Positions 1-5,913 of a stretch of DNA of 20,354 bases are shown piece by piece. Origin of the DNA: Lentimicrobiaceae bacterium. GTDB taxonomy: Bacteria > Bacteroidota > Bacteroidia > Bacteroidales > WCHB1-69. The notes beneath the pieces are model-generated. The model was given only the letters and a program-made list of their open reading frames with translations. It searched no databases and had not been told where the DNA came from. The stretch lies in contig WQWP01000030.1 of the NCBI GenBank assembly GCA_009787485.1, positions 1 to 20,354 of the forward strand, given 5' to 3'. Made by a program: the position numbers and the translations under genes. Every line of letters starts with the position of its first letter. Within the stretch, counting starts at the first letter, position 1.

Positions 1-1
1 A

Positions 2-5
2 TTTG
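2..5 (+). promoter_or_regulatory. Possible tail of a -7 promoter element cut by the window edge
   Basis: The window opens with ATTTGCAGCG, 28 bp before the first ATG. TTTG followed by GCAGCG is identical to the end of the perfect -7 element (TAnnTTTG) seen before the ATPase gene at 10246. The TA half would lie outside the window, so this is only a suggestion that the antitoxin-like gene starts a transcript here. Confidence 0.25.
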
Positions 6-32
6 CAGCGTAATTAAAAAAACATAACTATT

Positions 33-266
33 ATGACAAGTACTATCATTATACCCAACGATGCAATGGTTTCTGTACCTATTCCGCCTGCATACATTGG
101 CAGAGAGGTAGAAGTAACATTTTCATTAGTTAATGGAGCAGCTAAAACTGCCTTTCGGGAACAGCAAATTTTAGAGCCTGATGACGACTTGCGCAGAGCT
201 ATTACATTTGACGAACTTTTGGAAAGAACATACGAAGATATTCATCAAATGTTTAATAACAAATGA
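33..266 (+). CDS. Antitoxin-like small protein (first gene of a toxin-antitoxin-type pair)
   Basis: This 77-residue soluble protein has no signal peptide or membrane segment. The N-terminal half is beta-like and opens with TIIIPNDAMVSVPIP, then IGREVEVTFSLV. The C-terminal half is charged and helical (EPDDDLRRAITFDELLERTYEDIHQMF). A small N-terminal strand followed by an acidic helical tail is common in type II antitoxins, where the first part binds DNA or dimerises and the tail wraps the toxin. The ATG of the next gene overlaps this stop codon (ATGA), so the two are probably translationally coupled, as toxin-antitoxin pairs are. The call rests on size, architecture and the neighbour; I do not recognise the exact family. 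No Shine-Dalgarno is seen. Confidence 0.55.
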   Translation: MTSTIIIPNDAMVSVPIPPAYIGREVEVTFSLVNGAAKTAFREQQILEPDDDLRRAITFDELLERTYEDIHQMFNNK

Positions 267-475
267 AAAAAGTATTAGCCACGCCTGAAGTACAGGCTTA
301 TGTGCAACGACTTGTACGAATTCTTTACGAAAATGGCTATTTTTCATTTGAAGATACAGCCCGAAAGTATGTAAAAGACCTTCCTTGTGCTGGCTTTGCT
401 TTTGGAAGATCCGTTTCAGCACAAGCAGATGCCCTAGAGTTATATCAGCTAAGAGTTAAAAATTGTCAAGATTAA
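263..475 (+). CDS. RelE/ParE-like toxin, apparently truncated or with a replaced C-terminus
   Basis: This 70-residue protein overlaps the antitoxin-like gene by 4 bp. Residues 1-41 (MKKVLATPEVQAYV, then ILYENGYFSFEDTARKYVKDL) resemble from memory the start of a Bacteroidota RelE/ParE-superfamily toxin family of about 100-110 residues. That family normally continues with a lysine-rich segment, a YxxFRKN-type strand and a YIxNNH-type end. None of these follows. From about residue 41 the sequence becomes PCAGFAFGRSVSAQADAL and ends at residue 70. I find no remainder of the toxin in other frames downstream, so a deletion or recombination joining foreign sequence is likelier than a simple frameshift. 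The toxin is probably inactive. Alternatively it is a short variant that I do not know. Confidence 0.5.
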   Translation: MKKVLATPEVQAYVQRLVRILYENGYFSFEDTARKYVKDLPCAGFAFGRSVSAQADALELYQLRVKNCQD

Positions 476-494
476 CATAAATGTTTTATAGCAA

Positions 495-830
495 ATGAAT
501 ATGAATTTTTCAATACTTGTAGTTTATATATTACTGCTGCTTATTTTTGGGTTGTTGGCACAACGAACAAAAGGGCCCATCACTCCAAAAAGAAGAAAGA
601 TTTTTATTGTTATTTATATTTTTATTGTATTGTCATTCGTTTTTGAGATCATAAAAGATATTAGTGTAATTAGAAGTGGTATTTTATACTTACCCTTGTG
701 GCGCTATATTTTTAGATATTCTATGTCAATGTTATTGATTGCTACATTCTCATTTTATTTATATAAAATGCATAAAGAGAATAATCGAACGAATCAATCA
801 AACAGATCAAATCACAATCCTACAACATAA
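495..830 (+). CDS. Small membrane protein of unknown function (3 TM)
   Basis: I do not recognise this 111-residue protein. It has three hydrophobic segments at about residues 4-22 (ILVVYILLLLIFGLL), 36-54 (IFIVIYIFIVLSFVFEII) and 72-90, a basic loop between the first two (RTKGPITPKRRK), and a polar Asn/Arg/Ser-rich tail. Positive charges in the first loop and in the tail give it an ordinary inner-membrane topology. The DNA is very AT-rich. It starts 19 bp after the truncated toxin gene and is followed by another small membrane protein. ATG at 495 was used; an internal ATG at 501 would also serve. Small unknown membrane proteins in such a place can be immunity or phage-type accessory genes, but nothing in the sequence proves that. 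Confidence 0.6.
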   Translation: MNMNFSILVVYILLLLIFGLLAQRTKGPITPKRRKIFIVIYIFIVLSFVFEIIKDISVIRSGILYLPLWRYIFRYSMSMLLIATFSFYLYKMHKENNRTNQSNRSNHNPTT

Positions 831-878
831 ATGGATGTATAAGCGAGCTCTTAAAAGAATGTGTCTAAATAATATATT

Positions 879-1295
879 ATGAAAAAATCACAAAAATGGA
901 TTCTAATTTCGATGGTGATAATTCCTGCAATTATCTTGGCTATTACTATTCCTAAGGATATAAGTATAAAAGAGTTTCCACTGTGGGCTATAATTGGAAT
1001 ACCCATACTTATTCTACTTACACCTTTTTCGTTCCTTTTAGGACAGCGTTTTGCACAACGGGCAGTATATGACACCCCATTACAAAAACAGAAAAAAAAT
1101 ATATTGACGATATGGGGTATTTATACTATCTTTATAGCAATAATACTGATTATACTATATTATGTTAGATACCAATCTTTTTGGACAACCCTATTAATTT
1201 TGTTGGTGCCTTGGTTTTTTATGATTTTTGGAAATTTTCGTATTCTTTTCCCGAAGAAGAAAGAATCTACAGAAAAAGATCATCATCAAAATTAA
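879..1295 (+). CDS. Small membrane protein of unknown function (4 TM)
   Basis: This 138-residue protein belongs to no family I recognise. Four hydrophobic segments are seen at about residues 6-24, 36-54, 73-94 and 101-122. Between the second and third is a basic stretch (GQRFAQRAVYDTPLQKQKK), and the C-terminus is charged (PKKKESTEKDHHQN). A TP-x-basic stretch leading into a hydrophobic helix also occurs in the preceding protein (ITPKRRKIFIVIYIF there, TPLQKQKKNILTIW here), which hints that the two are distant relatives. The gap between the genes is 48 bp. An intrinsic terminator lies about 60 bp downstream and probably ends this transcription unit. Confidence 0.6.
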   Translation: MKKSQKWILISMVIIPAIILAITIPKDISIKEFPLWAIIGIPILILLTPFSFLLGQRFAQRAVYDTPLQKQKKNILTIWGIYTIFIAIILIILYYVRYQSFWTTLLILLVPWFFMIFGNFRILFPKKKESTEKDHHQN

Positions 1296-1356
1296 AATCA
1301 TGGGTGAAACCATTATGGATTCAACTCCATAGCATAAAAGTATGCTATTCCTTTCA

Positions 1357-1385
1357 GAGGCTGTCGCAAAAGGCAGCCTCTTTTT
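1357..1385 (+). terminator. Rho-independent terminator
   Basis: A perfect 7-bp stem GAGGCTG (1357-1363) and CAGCCTC (1374-1380) encloses a 10-nt loop and is followed directly by five T. It ends the run of small genes on the left and separates them from the dsbD-type gene. Two smaller inverted repeats sit just before it: ATGGA/TCCAT (1315-1330) and AGCATA/TATGCT (1331-1346). Confidence 0.85.
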
Positions 1386-1403
1386 AAGAAAGGCAATTTT
1401 TGC

Positions 1404-1411
1404 TATTTTCG
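1404..1411 (+). promoter_or_regulatory. Possible -7 promoter element upstream of the dsbD-type gene
   Basis: TATTTTCG differs at one base from the Bacteroidota -7 consensus TAnnTTTG and lies 66 bp before the start codon, just after the terminator. No convincing -33 TTTG is present at the usual distance, so the call is weak. Position is the main support, since a new transcript must start about here. Confidence 0.35.
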
Positions 1412-1421
1412 CGGCCTTCAA

Positions 1422-1464
1422 CAAACCATTAAACCTTAAATATTCAAACCATTAAACCTTAAAT
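1422..1464 (+). repeat. Direct repeat of 20 bp, two exact copies with 23-bp period
   Basis: CAAACCATTAAACCTTAAAT occurs at 1422-1441 and exactly again at 1445-1464, separated by 3 bp. The pair fills the 5' leader of the dsbD-type gene between the presumed promoter and the ATG at 1477. Such AT-rich leader duplications may be slippage products. A role in binding a regulator cannot be excluded. Confidence 0.8.
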
Positions 1465-1476
1465 CTTTAAACAATC

Positions 1477-3486
1477 ATGAAAAAAAACCTCCTCCTCTCC
1501 CTTTTTATTTTTACCTCTTTTTTTCAACTTTTTTCTCAAAATGAATTAGAAACTCCTGTAAAATGGGAGTTTAAGACAGAAAAAGTAAACGATTCGGTAG
1601 CAGAATTGCAATTTATTGCTACCATAAAAGACAAATGGCATCTCTATTCGCAACATCACACAGGAATGGAAATACCGCTGAGTTTTGAATTTAAAACCTC
1701 TCCCTATTATAAAAGATTGGGAAAAGTTTGGGAACCCACAGCGAAAGTATTTTATGATCCTGTATTTCAAGATACCTCACTTTATTTCGACAAAAAAGTT
1801 ACTTTTAAACAAAAAATACAAGTATTTTCTAATGAACCTTTTGAAGTAAAAGGCGAACTTTCCGGACAAGCCTGTATTGATGGACGTTGTGTAGCCATAG
1901 ATCAAAAATTTGGGTTTTCGGTTTCCGGGTTTGAAACAATTGATATGGATGATGCCACGTCTCTACAATTGGATGATGATGAAATTGTTGCAGAGGATAA
2001 TTTAGCAGACGATGAACAGCACGCCTCAGAAGAAGAATCCCTCCTTATCTTTTTCTTAGTAGCCATTTTGGGCGGCTTGGTGGGATTGCTCATGCCTTGC
2101 GTATTCCCCATGATTCCGATGACTATTTCCTATTTTTTGAAAATAGACAAAAGGTCTTATGCACTCTTTTTTGGGGTTTCTATTGTGATTATTTTCTTGT
2201 TGCTGGGCATTTTGCTATCTGTGATTTTCGGTCCGGATTTCGCCAATATTGTGAGTACACACTGGTTTCCTAATATTTTATTTGCTGCGATATTTGTCGT
2301 TTTTGCACTCTCTTTATTCGGTTATTTTGAAATTTCTTTACCCAGCAGTTGGGTGAATAAATCGGCAAAAATGGAAAGCGCCGGCGGGCTTATTGGCGTG
2401 TTCTTCATGGCATTAACCTTAGTGTTGGTTTCTTTCTCGTGCACGCTGCCTATTGCCGGCGCTGTAGCGCTAAAATCGGTGGCGAGTGGATCATTTTTGA
2501 AACCGATTATTGGTATGCTGGGATTTTCGCTCGGTATTGCAGTACCATTCACTCTGTTTGCCTTTTTCCCGGGTATGCTGAAGAAGATGCCAAAATCGGG
2601 CGGATGGATGAATACGATGAAAGTACTTTTAGCCTTCGTTGAATTGGCATTTGCGTTAAAATTTCTTAATGTACCCGACCAAACCTACGGTTGGCGTTTG
2701 TTAGACCGCGAAATTTATTTGGCATTTTGGATTGTAATTTTTGCCATGATGGGCTTGTACCTGCTCGGAAAAATCAGATTTCCAAACGATGAGGAGATGC
2801 CGGTGCAAAAAAGTTGGGTGCGCTACATGTTATCCATTTTTACCTTCGCGTTTGTAGTGTATTTAATTCCAGGCATGTTCGGCGCGCCGTTGAAAGCTAT
2901 TTCCGGTTGGTTACCTCCCATGCCTACACAAGACTTCGACATCAGTAAAATTGTGCGCGAAGAGACTGCGAGTTTCTCCGGCGTCTCTACCGATCAGAGC
3001 GAATGGGAGAAGCCGCGCTATACCGATAAGTTGCACTTGCCTCATGGCATTTTCGGCTATTTCGACTTAGATCAGGCGCTTCGCGTGGCTGCCAAAGCCA
3101 ACCGACCTGTGTTTGTTGATTTTACCGGACACGGGTGCGTCAACTGCCGCAACGTGGAAAGCGCAGTTTGGGCAGACTCGCGGGTGCGCGCAAAATTTGC
3201 CAAAGAGTTTGTCGTTGTAGCACAATATGTGGATGATAAAGTGGTTAAATTACACTCCGATGATATTATCTTAGACAATGACGGAGAACCGATTACCATG
3301 CTGGGCAAAAAAGCTATGTTTTACGCACACCACAAATTTAGAGAAAACTCGCAACCGGCTTATTTTATTATAGATGTAGATGGAACTATTTTAACGGGAC
3401 CTATTCATTATGAGTTGAATGTGGAGAATTATTTGAGGTTTTTGGATGAAGGAGTACGGCTGTTTAGAGAAAAGCATGGGATGTAA
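1477..3486 (+). CDS. dsbD: DsbD-type thiol:disulfide interchange protein
   Basis: This inner-membrane protein passes electrons from cytoplasmic thioredoxin across the membrane to periplasmic reductases. All three modules are visible in its 669 residues. A signal peptide (about 1-20, FFQLFSQ) leads into an N-terminal Ig-like DsbD-alpha domain (about 25-152) with a cysteine pair at C133 and C138 (ACIDGRC). An acidic linker (about 155-187) precedes about eight membrane helices (189-468), which carry the paired cysteines C208 in LMPCVFPMIP and C322 in SFSCTLPIAG. The C-terminal thioredoxin-like domain (about 525-669) has CVNC at 554-557. All six redox cysteines are thus present and the protein looks functional. 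ATG at 1477 gives a good signal peptide. Likely clients are cytochrome c maturation and envelope disulfide isomerases, but none is encoded nearby. It lies 56 bp before the PBP1C gene. Confidence 0.93.
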   Translation: MKKNLLLSLFIFTSFFQLFSQNELETPVKWEFKTEKVNDSVAELQFIATIKDKWHLYSQHHTGMEIPLSFEFKTSPYYKRLGKVWEPTAKVFYDPVFQDTSLYFDKKVTFKQKIQVFSNEPFEVKGELSGQACIDGRCVAIDQKFGFSVSGFETIDMDDATSLQLDDDEIVAEDNLADDEQHASEEESLLIFFLVAILGGLVGLLMPCVFPMIPMTISYFLKIDKRSYALFFGVSIVIIFLLLGILLSVIFGPDFANIVSTHWFPNILFAAIFVVFALSLFGYFEISLPSSWVNKSAKMESAGGLIGVFFMALTLVLVSFSCTLPIAGAVALKSVASGSFLKPIIGMLGFSLGIAVPFTLFAFFPGMLKKMPKSGGWMNTMKVLLAFVELAFALKFLNVPDQTYGWRLLDREIYLAFWIVIFAMMGLYLLGKIRFPNDEEMPVQKSWVRYMLSIFTFAFVVYLIPGMFGAPLKAISGWLPPMPTQDFDISKIVREETASFSGVSTDQSEWEKPRYTDKLHLPHGIFGYFDLDQALRVAAKANRPVFVDFTGHGCVNCRNVESAVWADSRVRAKFAKEFVVVAQYVDDKVVKLHSDDIILDNDGEPITMLGKKAMFYAHHKFRENSQPAYFIIDVDGTILTGPIHYELNVENYLRFLDEGVRLFREKHGM

Positions 3487-3524
3487 ATAAGAAAGTTTCA
3501 AGTTTAATCTGTCCAAAATTAAAA

Positions 3525-3545
3525 ATGGTATCAATCAGATTGTGA
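3525..3545 (+). other. Possible 6-codon leader ORF overlapping the GTG start of the PBP1C gene
   Basis: An ATG at 3525 opens a frame of six codons (MVSIRL) whose TGA stop at 3543-3545 overlaps the GTG start at 3542-3544 (GTGA). An inverted repeat AATCTG (3506-3511) and CAGATT (3536-3541) also spans this stretch. The arrangement could couple initiation at the weak GTG to translation of the leader. It could also be chance in a short region. Confidence 0.25.
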
Positions 3546-5857
3546 AAAACAAAAAACTCCTATTACTTCTTTCCCTCACACCAACCCTCTTCCTCCTATT
3601 CTGGTTCTGTCTTCCTGCTCCACTATTCAAAACCACATACAGCACAACCGTTTACGACCGCAATGGGCAACTTCTCGGCGCCCGCGTGTCAAAAACCGGT
3701 GAGTGGCAATTTCCACCTACAAAAGAACTTTCGGATAAATATGTAACCTGTTTGGTTTATTATGAAGACCAATATTTTTACCGGCATTTGGGAGTGAATC
3801 CGGTTTCCATATTAAGAGCTTTAAAACAGAATGTTAAAGCCAATAAAGTGGTCAGTGGCGGGAGTACCATTACCATGCAAACCATTCGTATGGCGAGAAA
3901 AAAAAGCCGGAATCCGTTTCAAAAATTCGTTGAAATAGTCATGGCAACGCGGTTGGAATTGACGTATAAAAAATCGTCTATTCTTAATATGTATGCTTCT
4001 CACGCACCTTTCGGAGGTAACGTGAGGGGAATAGATGCGGCTGCCTGGCGCTATTTCGGTCATCCTGCTACCGATTTATCCTGGGGCGAGGCAGCGTTGC
4101 TGGCGGTGTTGCCCAATGCGCCTTCTGCTATGCACGTCAAAAAAAATCGGGCGGCGTTATTGGAAAAACGGAATAAGTTGCTTATAAAATTGTACGATTC
4201 TGGCAAGATAGATGAGATTACTTATTCTTTGGCTTTAGATGAGCCGCTACCAGATGAACCTTTTTCTTTGCCGCAATTAGCGCCTTATGTGGTCAGCAAT
4301 TTACAAATTGTGCAGCCAGGGCAAAAACATATAACTACATTAGACGCCACGTTGCAAAGCAAAACAGAGCGGGTTTTAAATCATTGGTACAATGAGTTTT
4401 CACAAAACAAAATTCATCATATTGCGGCAGTGGTGTTCGATGTTAAAAAAGGGGAAGTGCTCGCCTATTGCGGTAATGTGAATTTTGAAACCAAACAGGC
4501 AGGAAATCAGGTAGATGTGGTACGGGCGCCGCGCAGCTCCGGCAGTATTTTGAAACCGTTTTTATATCAGGTTATGCTGCAGGAAGGAGAACTCCTTCCC
4601 AACATGCTGATTCCCGATATTCCAATTATGGTGGAAGGATTTCAACCACAAAACTATAACCTGAAATTTGATGGGGCAGTACCTGCAAGTTTGGCGTTAT
4701 CACGTTCATTAAATCTTCCGGCAGTGAACATGCTGAAACAATATGGTGTGCCTAAATTTCTAAACGACTTGCGTTTAATGGGATTCAGCACGTTGAAGTT
4801 TCCTGCCGACCACTATGGATTAACGCTGATTCTGGGTGGCGGGGAAGTAAGTTTATGGGAAACGAGTCTTGCTTATTTGCGTATGACACAATCAGTTGCT
4901 TTTAATAAAAGCAAACAACAGCGCGAAGAAACTTTTAGTTGGGGACAAATCCCCCTGTTTACCGAAAAAGAAGCGGAGCTATTTTCAGCAGGTGCATGTT
5001 GGCAAACATTTGACGCTTTGATTCATGTAAATCGTCCCGAAGAAATTGATTGGAAGTCAATTCCCTCTATGCGTAAGATAGCATGGAAAACAGGCACCAG
5101 CTACGGATTCAGAGATGCCTGGGCAGTGGGCGTAACCCCTGAATATGTGGTGGGCGTGTGGACAGGAAATGCAGGCGGCGAAGGACGACCGGGCTTAACA
5201 GGTACAGGAACCTCCGCCTTAGTGATGTTCGATATTTTTAATCTATTAGGCCAAACTTCCTGGTTTGAAATGCCGGCTAACATTTTAAAAACAGCAGATA
5301 TTTGTAAATCAAGCGGTTGTTTGGCAGGGCGGCATTGCCCGGAAATAGAAGCAATGTCTATGATTCCCGCAGGTTTCAAAACTAAAACCTGCCCTTATCA
5401 TACGATGGTGCATTTAACTGAAAATGAACAATATCGCGTGTTTGCCGATTGTTACCCTACCGATAAAATGGTGAGTAAAGCCTGGTTCGTTTTGCCCCCT
5501 ATTCAGGAGTGGTTTTACAAAAAACGACATCCGGATTATAAAACAGTTCCTCCGTTGAACCCAAGTTGTGTAGATAACTCAAATAGTTTCAAACCCATGG
5601 AGTTTATCTATCCCAACACGTTCAATCCCATTCGTTTGTCGAAACAACTTGACGGCTCAGTGGGCGCTTTAGCATTAGAATTGGCGCACCGGCAACATGA
5701 TGCGATTGTGTATTGGCATCTCAACGAAACCTATCTCGGCGCCACGCAGTATTTTCATCAAATGAGCGTGGTTCCTGCAGCAGGCAAGCATGTAATTACG
5801 GTGGTAGATCAGTGGGGGAATACGCTTTCGCGGAAGATTGAGGTGAAATTGCCTTGA
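3542..5857 (+). CDS. pbpC: Penicillin-binding protein 1C (bifunctional class A PBP)
   Basis: This enzyme polymerises and cross-links peptidoglycan from the outer face of the inner membrane. The 771 residues begin with one membrane anchor (about 5-25). The GT51 glycosyltransferase domain follows (about 55-235), with its catalytic glutamate E75 in EDQYFYRH, the GGSTITMQ motif at 106-113 and MYASHAPFGGNVRGI. The transpeptidase domain (about 290-570) has SxxK at S335-K338 (SGSILKP), SxN at S389-N391 and KTG at 516-518 (AWKTGTSYGFRDAWAVG). The C-terminal 90 or so residues form the extra beta domain typical of PBP1C. All catalytic motifs are intact. The start is GTG; it puts the membrane anchor directly at the N-terminus, and no in-frame ATG fits better. 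No Shine-Dalgarno is present, but a tiny leader frame overlaps the start. PBP1C often sits next to an alpha-2-macroglobulin gene, but not here. Confidence 0.95.
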   Translation: MKNKKLLLLLSLTPTLFLLFWFCLPAPLFKTTYSTTVYDRNGQLLGARVSKTGEWQFPPTKELSDKYVTCLVYYEDQYFYRHLGVNPVSILRALKQNVKANKVVSGGSTITMQTIRMARKKSRNPFQKFVEIVMATRLELTYKKSSILNMYASHAPFGGNVRGIDAAAWRYFGHPATDLSWGEAALLAVLPNAPSAMHVKKNRAALLEKRNKLLIKLYDSGKIDEITYSLALDEPLPDEPFSLPQLAPYVVSNLQIVQPGQKHITTLDATLQSKTERVLNHWYNEFSQNKIHHIAAVVFDVKKGEVLAYCGNVNFETKQAGNQVDVVRAPRSSGSILKPFLYQVMLQEGELLPNMLIPDIPIMVEGFQPQNYNLKFDGAVPASLALSRSLNLPAVNMLKQYGVPKFLNDLRLMGFSTLKFPADHYGLTLILGGGEVSLWETSLAYLRMTQSVAFNKSKQQREETFSWGQIPLFTEKEAELFSAGACWQTFDALIHVNRPEEIDWKSIPSMRKIAWKTGTSYGFRDAWAVGVTPEYVVGVWTGNAGGEGRPGLTGTGTSALVMFDIFNLLGQTSWFEMPANILKTADICKSSGCLAGRHCPEIEAMSMIPAGFKTKTCPYHTMVHLTENEQYRVFADCYPTDKMVSKAWFVLPPIQEWFYKKRHPDYKTVPPLNPSCVDNSNSFKPMEFIYPNTFNPIRLSKQLDGSVGALALELAHRQHDAIVYWHLNETYLGATQYFHQMSVVPAAGKHVITVVDQWGNTLSRKIEVKLP

Positions 5858-5861
5858 TGGA

Positions 5862-5894
5862 TTTTCCGACCGACCCTATTTTTGTTTACTTTTG
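5862..5894 (+). promoter_or_regulatory. Promoter of the T9SS-exported protein gene
   Basis: A perfect Bacteroidota -7 element TACTTTTG lies at 5887-5894, 20 bp before the chosen ATG at 5914. TTTT at 5862-5865, 21 bp upstream, is a plausible -33 element (consensus TTTG). It lies in what would be coding sequence if the upstream ATG at 5854 were used, and so supports the later start. Confidence 0.6.
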
Positions 5895-5913
5895 CAATTC
5901 AAAATTATATGTC

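Noticed and set aside
1315..1346. Two small inverted repeats (ATGGA/TCCAT and AGCATA/TATGCT) just before the terminator
   Set aside because: They are short, weak and AT-rich. They may only add structure to the 3' end, so they were not called as separate elements.
2322..2552. Minus-strand open frames opposite the dsbD-type gene
   Set aside because: They lie opposite a confidently identified gene, lack domains and promoters, and look like by-products of its codon use.
4582..4599. Inverted repeat GGAAGGAG / CTCCTTCC in pbpC
   Set aside because: It lies within the conserved transpeptidase coding region and has no T-run or regulatory context, so chance is the simplest explanation.
5854..5913. 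In-frame ATG at 5854 that would extend the T9SS protein by 20 residues
   Set aside because: The added residues are not signal-like, the stretch contains a perfect -7 promoter element at 5887-5894, and ATG 5914 opens directly on a typical signal peptide.
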